Below are positions 16,465 through 25,715 of a stretch of 64,000 nucleotides of DNA, piece by piece. The notes below the pieces were generated by a model that saw only the letters and a list, made by a program, of their open reading frames with translations, was not told where the DNA came from and made no database searches. Source of the DNA: Arthrobacter sp. CJ23 (GTDB taxonomy: Bacteria > Actinomycetota > Actinomycetes > Actinomycetales > Micrococcaceae); assembly GCF_024741795.1 (NCBI RefSeq), contig NZ_CP102950.1:2294001-2358000 (forward strand), read 5' to 3'. Numbering within the stretch: the first letter of the stretch is position 1; every line of letters begins with the position of its first letter. Both the position numbers and the translations under genes were made by a program.

Positions 16465-17493
16465 GTGCAACTTCCCGTCTGGTTCGAGATCGGCTCGTTT
16501 GTCGCCCTCGGCATCATTCTCCTGATCGACCTGCTGCTGGTCGTCAAACGTCCCCACGAACCCTCCATGAAGGAGGCCGGGCTCTGGGTGGCCTTCTACG
16601 TGACGCTGGCCCTCGTGTTCGCCGGCGCCATGTTCGCTTTCGCCGGCGTCGAGTACGGCAGCCAGTTCATTGCCGGCTGGGTGACTGAATACAGCCTCAG
16701 CATCGACAACCTGTTCGTCTTCATCATCATCATGGCCCGCTTCGCCGTGCCCCGGAAATACCAGCAGGAAGTGCTGATGGTGGGCATCATCATCGCGCTC
16801 ATCCTGCGCGGCATCTTCATCGCCCTGGGCGCCGTGGTGATCGAGCAGTTCAGCTGGGTCTTCTACATCTTCGGTGCCTTCCTGCTCTGGACGGCGTGGA
16901 AGCAGGCCCAGGATGAAGGCGAGGACGAGGAAGAGGGCGCCGAGAACCCGCTGATCGCCCGCCTCCGCAAGGTGGTGCCGATGTCGGAGAAGTTCGACGG
17001 CGGCAAGCTGCGCACCACGGTTGGCGGCAAGAAGGTCTTCACTCCCATGCTGATCGTCTTCGTGACCATCGGCATGACGGATCTCCTGTTCGCGGTGGAC
17101 TCCATCCCCGCCATCTTCGGCCTCACCCAGAGCGCCTTCATCGTGTTCACGGCCAATATTTTCGCCCTCATGGGCCTGCGCCAGCTGTACTTCCTGCTGG
17201 GCGGCCTCATGAACCGGCTCGTCTACCTGAAGCACGCGCTGTCCGTCATCCTGGCGTTCATCGGCGTCAAGCTCGTCCTGCACGCCATGCACGTCAATGA
17301 GCTGCCGTTCATCAACGGCGGCCAGCACATCGAATGGGCCCCGGAGATCCCGACGTTTGTCTCGCTGGCGGTCATCATCGGCACCATCGTGGTGGCTGTT
17401 GTGGCCAGCCTGCTCAGCCCGGCTGCCCGCCAGTCCAAGCTGGACGCCCGTCTTGAGGAAGACGCGCGCAAGAGCCTGAGCGAAGCCGAGTAA
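16465..17493 (+). CDS. TerC/Alx family membrane protein, probable Mn2+ exporter
   Basis: A 342-residue integral membrane protein of the TerC family, with about eight hydrophobic segments. Conserved acidic intramembrane residues occur in EYSLSIDNLFVFIIIM (about residues 76-91) and in ITVGMTDLLFAVDSIPAIF-like sequence near 205-220. A charged loop EGEDEEEGAENPL separates the two halves. TerC/Alx proteins export manganese and were first linked to tellurite resistance. The riboswitch-like leader supports a role in Mn2+ homeostasis. GTG 16465 follows GAAAGG by eight bases. The next gene, an MFS transporter, has its own -10. Confidence 0.9.
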   Translation: MQLPVWFEIGSFVALGIILLIDLLLVVKRPHEPSMKEAGLWVAFYVTLALVFAGAMFAFAGVEYGSQFIAGWVTEYSLSIDNLFVFIIIMARFAVPRKYQQEVLMVGIIIALILRGIFIALGAVVIEQFSWVFYIFGAFLLWTAWKQAQDEGEDEEEGAENPLIARLRKVVPMSEKFDGGKLRTTVGGKKVFTPMLIVFVTIGMTDLLFAVDSIPAIFGLTQSAFIVFTANIFALMGLRQLYFLLGGLMNRLVYLKHALSVILAFIGVKLVLHAMHVNELPFINGGQHIEWAPEIPTFVSLAVIIGTIVVAVVASLLSPAARQSKLDARLEEDARKSLSEAE

Positions 17494-17510
17494 GCAGGCG
17501 GTTCACACGG

Positions 17511-17522
17511 TAGTCTCGTGAA
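17511..17522 (+). promoter_or_regulatory. Leaderless -10 of the MFS gene
   Basis: TAGTCT (17511-17516) is six bases before GTG 17523. There is no Shine-Dalgarno sequence in the 29-bp gap after the TerC gene. Confidence 0.5.
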
Positions 17523-18860
17523 GTGACCTCTACTTCGACGACGGCGCTGGATCCGCACCGGGTCCAGCGCCGTTCCGTTTTCCTGCTCAGTTCGGCCCAA
17601 CTGCTCAGCGGCATCGGCAACGGAGCCACACTGTCCATCGGCTCCCTGCTCGCCGTGGACCTTGGCGGCTCGGACGCCTGGGCGGGCTCCGTCACCACCA
17701 TCACCACCCTTGCCGCCGCGGTGGCTGCGTTGCCCCTGGCCGGCCTCGCCGAGCGGCGCGGACGGCGCATCGGTCTGGTGGCCGGACTCGTCGCAGCCAT
17801 GGCCGGCGCCCTGTTGGTCATCGTTTCGGCCGTCACCGCCTCCTTCGTGCTCCTGCTCCTGGGGGCGGCGCTTCTGGGGTTGGGCACGGCGTCCAACCTG
17901 CAGGCGCGCTTCGCGGCCGTGGACCTCGCCGATCCGGAACACCGCGGACGTTCGCTGTCCACAGTGGTGTGGGCCGTGACCATCGGCGCCGTGGCCGGGC
18001 CCAACCTGATCCAGCCGGGCGCCGTTGTGGGCACCGCGCTGGGCCTGCCCGCCATCGCCGGACCCTTCGTCTTCTCCGCCGCGGGCCTGCTGCTGGCCGC
18101 GGTACTGCTCTTTGCCGGGCTGCGTCCGGACCCGCTGCTGCTTGCCCGGAAACTCCGGAACGGGGCCGCCGACGGCGCTGCGGCCGGGGCGAGCGGAGCC
18201 GCGCCCGCCAAGAAGCGTTCCTTGTCCGAAGGGATGCGGGCCGTCCGGGCGTCGCCGCAGGCGTCGCTGGCCCTGCTCGCGATCGTGGCCGCGCACGGGA
18301 TCATGGTTGCCGTCATGTCCATGACGCCCCTGCACCTGCAGCAGATGCTCGGCGGTTCCAGCGCCGGGCACCACGGCGGCACCGACGCCCTGGTGGTCAT
18401 CGGCTTCACGATTTCCCTGCACATCGCGGGAATGTTCGCCCTGTCGCCGCTCATGGGCTGGCTCACCGACCGTGTGGGCCGCACCAGGACCATTGCCGTT
18501 GGCTTCGTGCTGCTGGTGCTGGCGGTCGGCCTGGCGGGTTTCGGGCAGCACAGCACCTCCCTGGTCACCACCGGATTGGTGGTGCTGGGCCTGGGCTGGT
18601 CGGCGGCGACCATTGCCGGTTCCACCCTGCTGGCCGAGAGCGTGGCCCAGGAACAGCGGGTCACCGTCCAGGGCGTCTCGGACACCGTGATGGGCGCCGC
18701 CGGTGCCCTCGGCGGAGCATCGTCCGGGCTGGTCCTGGCGTGGGTGGGCTACCAGGGACTGAACATCGCGGCCGGGGTCCTCGGCCTTGCGGTGCTGCTC
18801 GTAGCGGCTGCCGCCGCAGCAAAGCGCCCGGCCGCGGAGGCCGGACGCCTCACGGACTAG
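17523..18860 (+). CDS. MFS transporter
   Basis: A 445-residue major facilitator superfamily transporter with about 12 membrane segments in two halves. The halves are divided by a cytoplasmic loop near residues 205-245 (RKLRNGAADGAAAGASG...KKRSL). The loop-2 motif of the first half reads GLAERRGRRIGLVAG (about 76-90). The second half has the matching GWLTDRVGRTRTIAVG (about 313-328). This pattern is typical of drug/proton antiporters and sugar or peptide exporters; the substrate is not predictable. Convergent with a hydrolase gene; the 49-bp gap holds only a 6-bp hairpin (18865-18880). Confidence 0.88.
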   Translation: MTSTSTTALDPHRVQRRSVFLLSSAQLLSGIGNGATLSIGSLLAVDLGGSDAWAGSVTTITTLAAAVAALPLAGLAERRGRRIGLVAGLVAAMAGALLVIVSAVTASFVLLLLGAALLGLGTASNLQARFAAVDLADPEHRGRSLSTVVWAVTIGAVAGPNLIQPGAVVGTALGLPAIAGPFVFSAAGLLLAAVLLFAGLRPDPLLLARKLRNGAADGAAAGASGAAPAKKRSLSEGMRAVRASPQASLALLAIVAAHGIMVAVMSMTPLHLQQMLGGSSAGHHGGTDALVVIGFTISLHIAGMFALSPLMGWLTDRVGRTRTIAVGFVLLVLAVGLAGFGQHSTSLVTTGLVVLGLGWSAATIAGSTLLAESVAQEQRVTVQGVSDTVMGAAGALGGASSGLVLAWVGYQGLNIAAGVLGLAVLLVAAAAAAKRPAAEAGRLTD

Positions 18861-18909
18861 GCCAACTGCCGTCGGGCAGTGCCGTCTGACTGGGGCACGC
18901 CGTGGCAGC

Positions 18910-20220
18910 TTAGCGCTGGCCCCGGACCATCCCCAAGAGCCGCGCGAAGATCCCTTCGCCGTCCTCGGCGATGCCGTCGTGGTGGAACTCGTCGGTGACC
19001 CAGGCCTGCAGGCCGCGGACAGCCCCGGCGGTTTCCATGGACAGCCCGTGGTCCACGTAGATGTCGTCCTTGTAGACGGCGGCCGCGACGGGAACCGTGT
19101 TCGCGGCGAGCCGTTCGACGTCGTAGAGCGGCTCCCAGTCCTCCTTGGCGGCCAGCAGTTCCGCCACTTCACGCAGCGGCGCGAGCGCCGGATCCTGCTC
19201 GAAGTACCAGGGGTACACCATCTCGCCGGTCAGCAGGGGCTCGGCGGCGTCCGGCCGGAACTCCGGGAACTCGTCGAGGACGCGGTGCGCCGCCCAGTTG
19301 GTGGCCTGCCCCTGGCCGTAGATGGATTCGTGCATCACGGCATAGAGCGGGTTGCCGGCGCGGGCCACGATGGGCCGGAGTTGCTCCAGGAACGCGTCGG
19401 AGAGGCGCTCCCCGTCAGGGCCCGTGACGAACGCGTCTTCCAGCAGGTAGTGCAGGGCGTCCACCCGGGCATTGCCGCCCAGGAACGAGCCGGCCATCTG
19501 GAAACGCTCCACGGTGAGGCGGCCGCCGTCGGGCAGGTATTCCTCGTGCTGCTCAAGGTGCCGGGCGATCCGGGTGACGAGCGCCCGGTCTTCGGGGTAC
19601 CAGCCGAAGTATTCGACGTTGCGTTCGGCGACCCGCTGGAAGGTGGCCCGGTAGACCCGTTCCGCCGGTCCCTGCAAGGGTGCGAGGCCGCCGGTGATGA
19701 GGACCTCGCGGAGTCCTTCCGGGGCGAAGGATAGGTAGTTCAGCGCGCAGAAGCCGCCGAAACTCTGCCCGAACACCGTCCAGGGCCGGCCCCCGGCCAG
19801 GATTCGGCGGATGGCCTCGGCGTCCGCCACGATCGAATCGGCACGGAAATGCGTCAGGTACCTGGCCTGAGCTGCGGCGTCGCCACGGAGCGGCAGTGTG
19901 GTGCGGTCGGCGGGGGAGGACAGTCCTGTGCCGCGCTGGTCCAGCATGAGGATGCGGAAATCACGGGCGGCCGCCTTCATCCAGCCGGAAAGGCTCGAGA
20001 TGCGGTTGCCGCGGCCACCCGGGCCACCCTGCAGGAACAACAGCCAGGGCAGTTCGCTGGCCTCCGTTTCGCTGTGTTCGGTCGAACTGTACTCCCGCGC
20101 AAAAACGGTGATGCTCTCGCCGTCCGGCACCGAGTGGTCCAGCGGGAGGGAGAAGCAGTGTTCGGCGGTGCGTACTCCGCGGAACTCGTGGCGGGCGCGG
20201 ACGGAATGCTGCTCAGCCAC
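18910..20220 (-). CDS. Alpha/beta hydrolase, proline iminopeptidase family (S33)
   Basis: A 436-residue cytosolic hydrolase resembling prolyl aminopeptidases, which remove N-terminal proline from peptides. The oxyanion-hole motif LFLQGGPGGRG is at about residue 62, LDQRGTGLSSP at about 95, and the nucleophile elbow GQSFGG at about 151, giving the catalytic Ser. A large helical cap follows. The likely Asp and His are in VYKDDIYVDHG and DEFHHDGI near the C-terminus. A related ester-hydrolase activity cannot be excluded. The first eight bases overlap the end of the upstream GNAT gene, so the two are probably translationally coupled. Confidence 0.88.
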   Translation of the reverse strand: MAEQHSVRARHEFRGVRTAEHCFSLPLDHSVPDGESITVFAREYSSTEHSETEASELPWLLFLQGGPGGRGNRISSLSGWMKAAARDFRILMLDQRGTGLSSPADRTTLPLRGDAAAQARYLTHFRADSIVADAEAIRRILAGGRPWTVFGQSFGGFCALNYLSFAPEGLREVLITGGLAPLQGPAERVYRATFQRVAERNVEYFGWYPEDRALVTRIARHLEQHEEYLPDGGRLTVERFQMAGSFLGGNARVDALHYLLEDAFVTGPDGERLSDAFLEQLRPIVARAGNPLYAVMHESIYGQGQATNWAAHRVLDEFPEFRPDAAEPLLTGEMVYPWYFEQDPALAPLREVAELLAAKEDWEPLYDVERLAANTVPVAAAVYKDDIYVDHGLSMETAGAVRGLQAWVTDEFHHDGIAEDGEGIFARLLGMVRGQR

Positions 20221-20743
20221 GGCTGGCAGCCTTCGCCCCCATGCCGGACTGGGACCCGCCGAATTCCGCCCCGCTGAATTCCGTCAGGGCGTCGCCAGTG
20301 AGGCGGAACGTGGACCATTCCTCCATCGGGAGGGCGCCGATCTTCTTGTAGAAGTTGATGGACGGCTCATTCCAGTTCAGGACGCTCCACTCCACGCGTG
20401 CGTAGCCGCGCTCGACGGCGGTGGCCGCCAGATGCTGCAGCAGCGCCTTGCCGTGGCCGTCGCCGCGCGCTTCCGGGGTGACATAGAGGTCCTCCAGGTA
20501 GATGCCGTGGACGCCTTCCCAGGTTGAGTAGTTCAGGAACCACAGGGCGAATCCCTGGACGTTCCCGGCTGCATTCTCGGCCATGGTGGCATAGACCCGG
20601 GGGTTCTCCCCGAACAACACCTCCGTGAGCATTTCCGGGGTGTTCTTGACGGCGTCGGGTTCTTTTTCGTAGATCGCGAGGTCGTGGATCATCCGGAGGA
20701 TGGCAGGTACGTCTTCAACGGTGGCAGGGCGGATTACACTCAT
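20213..20743 (-). CDS. GNAT acetyltransferase, diamine N-acetyltransferase-like
   Basis: A 176-residue GNAT enzyme whose pattern (IRPATVEDVPAILRMIHDLA, then GIYLEDLYVTPEARGDGHGK and NWNEPSINFYKKIGA) closely resembles spermidine/spermine and thialysine N-acetyltransferases. The acetyl-CoA loop RGDGHGKALLQHL is at about residues 93-105. These enzymes acetylate diamines, polyamines or thialysine; the exact substrate is unproven. The segment beyond about residue 157 is Gly/Ser-rich and has no clear counterpart. The ATG sits seven bases after its own -10. Confidence 0.85.
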   Translation of the reverse strand: MSVIRPATVEDVPAILRMIHDLAIYEKEPDAVKNTPEMLTEVLFGENPRVYATMAENAAGNVQGFALWFLNYSTWEGVHGIYLEDLYVTPEARGDGHGKALLQHLAATAVERGYARVEWSVLNWNEPSINFYKKIGALPMEEWSTFRLTGDALTEFSGAEFGGSQSGMGAKAASRG

Positions 20744-20756
20744 GTGTTCGAGCTTA
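20744..20756 (-). promoter_or_regulatory. Leaderless -10 of the diamine acetyltransferase-like gene
   Basis: On the minus strand, TAAGCT (20756-20751) is seven bases before ATG 20743. It lies in the 21-bp gap after the CoA-transferase gene, so this gene pair can be transcribed separately from the helicase operon. Confidence 0.45.
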
Positions 20757-20764
20757 CTAGGGCC

Positions 20765-22150
20765 CTACAGCCACCGGAGCCGTGAGCTGCCATAGCGGAC
20801 CGGCGGGCCGCTGTAGCCGAGCGGTGCGCCGTCGACGCAGAGAGGCGGAGGCACATGGCGGAGTCTGCCATGGACGCTGTCCGCGATGCGGTAGCGTGGC
20901 TGCGGCGCCTCATCGGCGGGATCCGCGGCGGCGGGGAGCGCAAAGAGCTCTTCGGCGGTGCGGGCCAGGGAGAGCCGGGCCCACCCACCTGTTCCTGTCC
21001 TGAGCCGCTCGGCCAGAAGGGACAGCGCGGCGGCGGCCAGGCCGTAGCCCGTGGCGTGGTCCAGGGCCTGCACGGGCAATGTCCCCGGATGCCAGCCGTC
21101 CTCCTCCAGCCGGCCGTAGCGCGCGGCGATGCCCGAGGCCGCCTGGACGAGGCTGTCGAATCCCCGCCGCCCGCGCCACGGTCCTTCGTGGCCCCAGGCA
21201 CTCAGGGCCACGACCACAAGGTCGGGGCGCCGTGCCAGCAGTGCCTCGGGCCCCAGGCCGAAGCGGTCCAGTCCGCCGGCGCGGTAGCCGGAGACCACGA
21301 CGTCGGCCGAGTCGAGCAGCTGCTCCAGGGCCCGCAGAACGCCCGGGTCCCGGAAGTCTGCCACGGCACTGCGCTTGTCAAAGCCGGTGTCGACATGGAG
21401 GTCGGGCAGTTCGGGAAGGTCCGGGGGATCGATGCGCAGGACGTCCGCACCCAGTGCGCCGAGCAGGCGCGTGGCGATCGGTCCGGCGATCACGCGTGTC
21501 AGGTCGAGAACCCTCAGCCCGGCCAGGGGCCTGTCCGGGAAGGCAGAGGGAAGCCATGATGAAGGCCGTCCCGCGGACGGCGCGTGCGGCGCTGTCCCGG
21601 GCCCGGAGAACCGGACCCACGGTCCCGCGGCCGCCGCCGCATGCATCGGCGTGGCGAGCCACTCCTCCCGGGTGCGGACGGCTGCCGCAACCCCGCCACG
21701 CGCACAAATCGCGTCCTCGGCCTCGACGGCGGTCATCCCCAGCAGGGCCGTGTCGACCTCCGTCGGGCCGGTCGCCCGGAGCGCTTCAAGGAGCCGCGCC
21801 TCGTGGTGGGGGTAGTTGGCATGGAGGCGGATCCAGCCGTCTGAGGTGCGCCGGAATCCCGACATCGGGGCGAACGCTTCGGCCTTCAGGCCGGCGATCC
21901 GCAGATGGCCCAGGGAGTCGAACGACGCCGCCGTTGAGCCGGCCTCCACGGAATACCGCCCTGCGTTGTTCGTCAGGGCATTGAGGGCTGTTGCGGCGGC
22001 CCGGACGGCTCCCAAGGCGAGGCCCTCGACATCCAGTTCCCCGCGCCACCAGCGTCGCGGACCCGTGCAGGGCGCCGGCGACTGTGCCCTGACGGATTCG
22101 AGAATCCGCAGGCTCTGTGTCAGGTCCGGGACGGTGTCCAGCTGCGCCAC
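20765..22150 (-). CDS. CaiB/BaiF family (class III) CoA-transferase
   Basis: A 461-residue class III CoA-transferase, which moves CoA between carboxylic acids without covalent CoA-enzyme release. The well-conserved half is the C-terminal one. It starts at LAGLRVLDLTRVIAGPIATR (about residue 214) and continues with LLGALGADVLRIDPPD, the DFRDPG segment, VVSGYRAGGLDRFGL, and WGRRGFDSLVQAASGIA-like sequence containing the catalytic Asp. The N-terminal about 200 residues are more divergent and may be a degenerate second copy, as in two-domain members of the family. GTG 22150 follows the helicase stop codon directly. Confidence 0.85.
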   Translation of the reverse strand: MAQLDTVPDLTQSLRILESVRAQSPAPCTGPRRWWRGELDVEGLALGAVRAAATALNALTNNAGRYSVEAGSTAASFDSLGHLRIAGLKAEAFAPMSGFRRTSDGWIRLHANYPHHEARLLEALRATGPTEVDTALLGMTAVEAEDAICARGGVAAAVRTREEWLATPMHAAAAAGPWVRFSGPGTAPHAPSAGRPSSWLPSAFPDRPLAGLRVLDLTRVIAGPIATRLLGALGADVLRIDPPDLPELPDLHVDTGFDKRSAVADFRDPGVLRALEQLLDSADVVVSGYRAGGLDRFGLGPEALLARRPDLVVVALSAWGHEGPWRGRRGFDSLVQAASGIAARYGRLEEDGWHPGTLPVQALDHATGYGLAAAALSLLAERLRTGTGGWARLSLARTAEELFALPAAADPADEAPQPRYRIADSVHGRLRHVPPPLCVDGAPLGYSGPPVRYGSSRLRWL

Positions 22151-24697
22151 CTACAGCCTGTTGACGTCCGTGACCTTGACCACCGCTGTGCCGGTCTCGT
22201 CGGAAGCCGCAAGGTCCACTTCCGCGGAGATGCCCCAGTCGTGGTTTCCGGCGGGGTCCTCGAAGATCTGCCGGACCCGCCACAGGCCCGGCTCCTCGGT
22301 GATCATGAGCAGGCCGGGGCCGCGGGCGTCGGGTCCGGTGCCGATGTCGTCGTGCTCGTCGAAATAGTCGTCCAGCACGTCTTCCCAGCGTTCGGCATCC
22401 CAGCCGCTGCCGGCGTCGAGCTCGCCCAAAGCAGCCGAATCCTCGTCGGCGAACAGCTCCACGCGGCGGAACATTTCGTTCCGGACCATGACGCGGAAAG
22501 CCCGGATGTTGGAGGTGAGCGACGGCGGCGGGGGCGGCGGCGCGTCGTGCGGCGTCGGTGCCAGGCCGGAGGTGAGCTCCTCCCACTCGTCCAGGAGGCT
22601 CGAGTCGACCTGGCGCACAAGTTCACCCAGCCAGGCGATGAGGTCCTCGAGGTCCTCGCGCAGCGCATCCTGCGGGACGGTCTGGCGCAGCGCCCGGAAG
22701 CCGTCCGCCAGGTAGCGCAGCACGATGCCCTCGGAGCGGGCCAGGCCGTAGAACTGGACGAACTCGCCGAAGTTCATGGCGCGCTCGTACATGTCGCGGA
22801 TGATCGACTTGGGCGCCAGCTCGAAGTCGCCCACCCACGGTGCGGCCTTCCGGTACACCTCGAACGCCTCGCCCAGGATCTCCGCCAGCGGCTGCGGGTA
22901 GCTGACCTCGTCCAGCATGGCCATGCGCTGGTCGTAGTCGATCCCGTCGGCCTTCATCGCGGCCACGGCCTCGCCGCGGGCCTTCTTCAGCTGCGCCGAG
23001 AGGATCTGCCGGGGCTTCTCCAGCGTCGCCTCCATGACGGACACCACGTCCAGGGCGTACGACGGCGACTCCGGGTCCAGGAGCTCCAGCGCCGCCAGCG
23101 CAAAGGGGGACAGCGGCTGGTTCAAGGCGAAGTTCGCCTGCAGGTGGACGGTGAGGCGCACGGTGCGGCCTTCCTTCTCCTGCTCATCCTCGGGGATCCG
23201 CTCCACCACGCCGGCGGCCAGAAGCTCCCGGTAGATGCCAAGGGCCTTCTTCATGAGCTGCAGCTGCGAGGCGCGGGTCTCGTGGTTCTCGGTGAGCAGG
23301 CGGCGTGCGGCCACGAACGGGTCGCCCGGGCGCTCCATGATGTTGAGCAGCATCGCGTGCGTGACACTGAAGCTCGAGGTCAGGGGGTCCGGCACGGACT
23401 CCACCAGGCGGTCGAAGGTGGGCCGGCCCCAGGACACAAAGCCCTCCGGCGGCTTCCTGCGGACCACCTGCCGCAGCTTCTTCTGGTCGTCGCCGAACTT
23501 GGCCGTGGCCTTCGCCATGGCCTTCGCGTTTTCCACCACGTGCTCGGGCGCCTGCACCACCACGGTGCCGGCGGTGTCATAGCCCGCGCGGCCCGCCCGG
23601 CCGGCGATCTGATGGAACTCCCGTGAGTTCAGCACCCGGGTGCGGACGCCGTCGTACTTGCTCAAAGCGGTCAGGAGGACCGTGCGGATGGGCACATTGA
23701 TCCCGACGCCGAGGGTGTCGGTGCCGCAGATGACCTTCAGGAGGCCGGCCTGCGCCAGCTGCTCCACGAGGCGGCGGTACTTCGGCAGCATGCCGGCGTG
23801 GTGCACGCCGATGCCGTGGCGGACCAGGCGGTTCAGAGTCTTGCCGAAGCCGGCGGCGAAGCGGAAGTTCGCGATCAGCTCGGCGATCTTGTCCTTCTCC
23901 TCGCGGCTGCACATGTTGATGCTCATGAGGTTCTGGGCGCGTTCGATCGCCTCGGCCTGGCTGAAGTGCACCACGTAGACGGGGACCTGCTTGGTGGCGA
24001 GGAGATCTTCCAGGGTTTCGTGGACCGGCGTTTCCTGGAAGTAGTTGTGCAGGGGGATGGGCCGTTCGGCGGAGCTCACGGTAATCGTGGGCCGGCCGGT
24101 GAGTTCGCTCATGCCGGCCTCGAACCGGCTCACATCGCCCAGCGTCGCCGACATGAGCAGGAACTGGGCCTGGGGGAGTTCCAGCAAGGGCACCTGCCAG
24201 GCCCAGCCACGCTGCGGATCGGAGTAGAAATGGAACTCGTCCATGATGACGGCGCCCAGATCGGCGGCGGCACCCTCGCGCAGGGCGATGTTGGCCAGGA
24301 TCTCGGCGGTGCAGCAGATGATGGGCGCATCCTGGTTGACGCCGGAATCGCCGGTGATCATGCCGACGTTCTCCGCGCCGAAGATGTCGCAGAGGGCGAA
24401 GAACTTCTCGGAGACCAGGGCCTTGATGGGTGCCGTGTAGTAGCTGCGCTGACCCCGGGACATGGCCTCGAAGTGCGCCGCGATGGCCACGAGCGACTTG
24501 CCCGAGCCCGTGGGGGTCGCCAGGATCACGTTGGCGCCGGAAGCCAGCTCCATGATGGCCTCATCCTGGGCCGGGTAGAGCTGCAGCCCGCGGCTTTCGG
24601 TCCACTCCACAAACCGTGTGTAGATTTCGTCCGGGTTGGCAGGGCCGGTGCCCGTTGCGGGGGCGGACGGTCCAGGGAGCTGATCAAGAAGTTTCAT
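22151..24697 (-). CDS. Ski2-like DEAD/DEAH-box helicase with DUF3516-type C-terminus
   Basis: An 848-residue superfamily 2 helicase. Visible motifs are Q-region and Walker A LATPTGSGKSLVAIA (about residues 55-70), Walker B VIMDEFHFYSD (DEFH), LLMSATLGD (motif III), the second-domain segment GVHHAGMLPKYRRLVEQL, CGTDTLGVGINVPIRTVLLT (motif V) and FHQIAGRAGRAGYDTAG (motif VI). The C-terminal about 350 residues fit the DUF3516 architecture of an actinobacterial helicase family. A role in RNA turnover is inferred from Ski2/Dob1 relatives, and a DNA role is possible. Acidic C-terminal regions contain a poly-Pro stretch near residue 718. Start ATG is eight bases after TAAGCT. Confidence 0.9.
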   Translation of the reverse strand: MKLLDQLPGPSAPATGTGPANPDEIYTRFVEWTESRGLQLYPAQDEAIMELASGANVILATPTGSGKSLVAIAAHFEAMSRGQRSYYTAPIKALVSEKFFALCDIFGAENVGMITGDSGVNQDAPIICCTAEILANIALREGAAADLGAVIMDEFHFYSDPQRGWAWQVPLLELPQAQFLLMSATLGDVSRFEAGMSELTGRPTITVSSAERPIPLHNYFQETPVHETLEDLLATKQVPVYVVHFSQAEAIERAQNLMSINMCSREEKDKIAELIANFRFAAGFGKTLNRLVRHGIGVHHAGMLPKYRRLVEQLAQAGLLKVICGTDTLGVGINVPIRTVLLTALSKYDGVRTRVLNSREFHQIAGRAGRAGYDTAGTVVVQAPEHVVENAKAMAKATAKFGDDQKKLRQVVRRKPPEGFVSWGRPTFDRLVESVPDPLTSSFSVTHAMLLNIMERPGDPFVAARRLLTENHETRASQLQLMKKALGIYRELLAAGVVERIPEDEQEKEGRTVRLTVHLQANFALNQPLSPFALAALELLDPESPSYALDVVSVMEATLEKPRQILSAQLKKARGEAVAAMKADGIDYDQRMAMLDEVSYPQPLAEILGEAFEVYRKAAPWVGDFELAPKSIIRDMYERAMNFGEFVQFYGLARSEGIVLRYLADGFRALRQTVPQDALREDLEDLIAWLGELVRQVDSSLLDEWEELTSGLAPTPHDAPPPPPPSLTSNIRAFRVMVRNEMFRRVELFADEDSAALGELDAGSGWDAERWEDVLDDYFDEHDDIGTGPDARGPGLLMITEEPGLWRVRQIFEDPAGNHDWGISAEVDLAASDETGTAVVKVTDVNRL

Positions 24698-24711
24698 TGC
24701 TTTCCAGCTTA
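24698..24711 (-). promoter_or_regulatory. Leaderless -10 of the helicase gene
   Basis: On the minus strand, TAAGCT (24711-24706) is eight bases before ATG 24697. The spacer GGAAAGCA contains GGAAAG, which is too close to serve as a normal Shine-Dalgarno site. Confidence 0.4.
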
Positions 24712-24771
24712 GTGCCAGGCCCCGGCGATAGGCTCGCCACAGGAACCGCCGTCAAGCCAGAGGAGACCTCC

Positions 24772-25551
24772 GTGAAATGGGACCCCGCCAAATACGTTGA
24801 GTTCGGCAACCACCGGGACCGGCCGTTCCACGACCTCGTCGCGAGGGTCCTCGCGGACGGACCCCGCCATGTGGTGGACCTCGGCTGCGGGCCGGGCAAG
24901 CTGACGGCCACCCTCGCCGCCCGCTGGCCCGGGGCCAAGGTCCTGGGCCTGGACTCGTCCGCCGAGATGCTGGCGCAGGCGGCGGCCCAGGCGGCCGCCG
25001 CCACCAATCTGGAGTTCGCCCTGGCAGACATCGCGGAGTGGATGCCGGAACCGGATACCGACGTCGTAGTCACGAATGCCGCACTGCAATGGGTTCCCGG
25101 CCACCGGGAGATGCTCGGAAACTGGCTCACCGCGCTTCAGCCAGGGGCCTGGTTCGCCCTGCAGGTACCGGGAAACTTCACCTCGCCCTCGCACGTGCTC
25201 ATGAAGGAGCTGGCGGAATCGCCCGAATGGTCCGGCCGGCTCGCCGGAGTCCTCCGCCACGACGACGCGGTGGGCAGCCCTGCCGAGTACCTGGAGATCA
25301 TGCTCGACGCCGGGTGTGCGGCAGACGCGTGGGAGACCACCTACCAGCAGCTCCTGCCGGGCGAGGACCCTGTGCTGGATTGGGTCCGCGGAACAGGCCT
25401 GCGGCCCGTCCTCGCGGCCCTGTCCGCCGAGGAGGCGGCGGCGTTCGAAGCGCAGTACTCCGCCCTGTTGAGTGAGGCCTACCACCGCACCGCCCATGGG
25501 ACTGTCTTCCCGTTCCGGCGCATCTTCGCCGTGGCCCGCAAGAAGTCCTGA
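24772..25551 (+). CDS. tam: Trans-aconitate 2-methyltransferase
   Basis: A 259-residue SAM-dependent methyltransferase that closely follows E. coli Tam, which methylates trans-aconitate, an inhibitory by-product of the citric acid cycle. The start is KWDPAKYVEFGNHRDRP. SAM motif I is VVDLGCGPGKLTATLA (about residues 34-49), followed by LGLDSSAEML, TNAALQWVPGHREML, VQ/PGNFTSPSHVLM and WVRGTGLRPVL. Each has a direct Tam counterpart. GTG 24772 is chosen because AGGAG ends six bases upstream and similarity starts here; earlier in-frame starts overlap the divergent helicase gene. Confidence 0.93.
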   Translation: MKWDPAKYVEFGNHRDRPFHDLVARVLADGPRHVVDLGCGPGKLTATLAARWPGAKVLGLDSSAEMLAQAAAQAAAATNLEFALADIAEWMPEPDTDVVVTNAALQWVPGHREMLGNWLTALQPGAWFALQVPGNFTSPSHVLMKELAESPEWSGRLAGVLRHDDAVGSPAEYLEIMLDAGCAADAWETTYQQLLPGEDPVLDWVRGTGLRPVLAALSAEEAAAFEAQYSALLSEAYHRTAHGTVFPFRRIFAVARKKS

Positions 25552-25596
25552 GGCGCCGGGCCATGCGTAGCAATCACGGTCCGCAGTGCCCGCAGC

Positions 25597-25631
25597 TTGT
25601 CCAGCACCGGCGCCGCTGGTCTAATGCTCCA
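25597..25631 (+). promoter_or_regulatory. Promoter of the small ORF and GntR regulator
   Basis: TTGTCC (25597-25602), a 17-base spacer and TCTAAT (25620-25625) precede ATG 25632 by six bases, the same leaderless geometry as elsewhere in the window. Confidence 0.5.
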
Positions 25632-25715
25632 ATGGACCAAGGACGCTTCGCCGAGATCATGACGCACTGCCAGCTGCGTGCTGCCGGCGGCCCGGCAGCA
25701 CGGGGTGCCCTGTGA
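25632..25715 (+). CDS. Possible 27-residue coupled leader peptide
   Basis: A short frame beginning MDQGRFAEIM and ending in GARGAL-type sequence. It starts six bases after a -10-like TCTAAT. Its TGA stop (25713-25715) overlaps the GTG of the GntR gene in a GTGA junction. That geometry suggests translation of the regulator is coupled to this mini-ORF. It resembles no protein I know, and it could be the decayed N-terminus of a longer gene. Confidence 0.4.
   Translation: MDQGRFAEIMTHCQLRAAGGPAARGAL

Noticed and set aside
22501..22560. Poly-proline coding run in the helicase as a frameshift
   Set aside because: The frame continues on both sides with matching codon bias; it is a linker within the C-terminal region.
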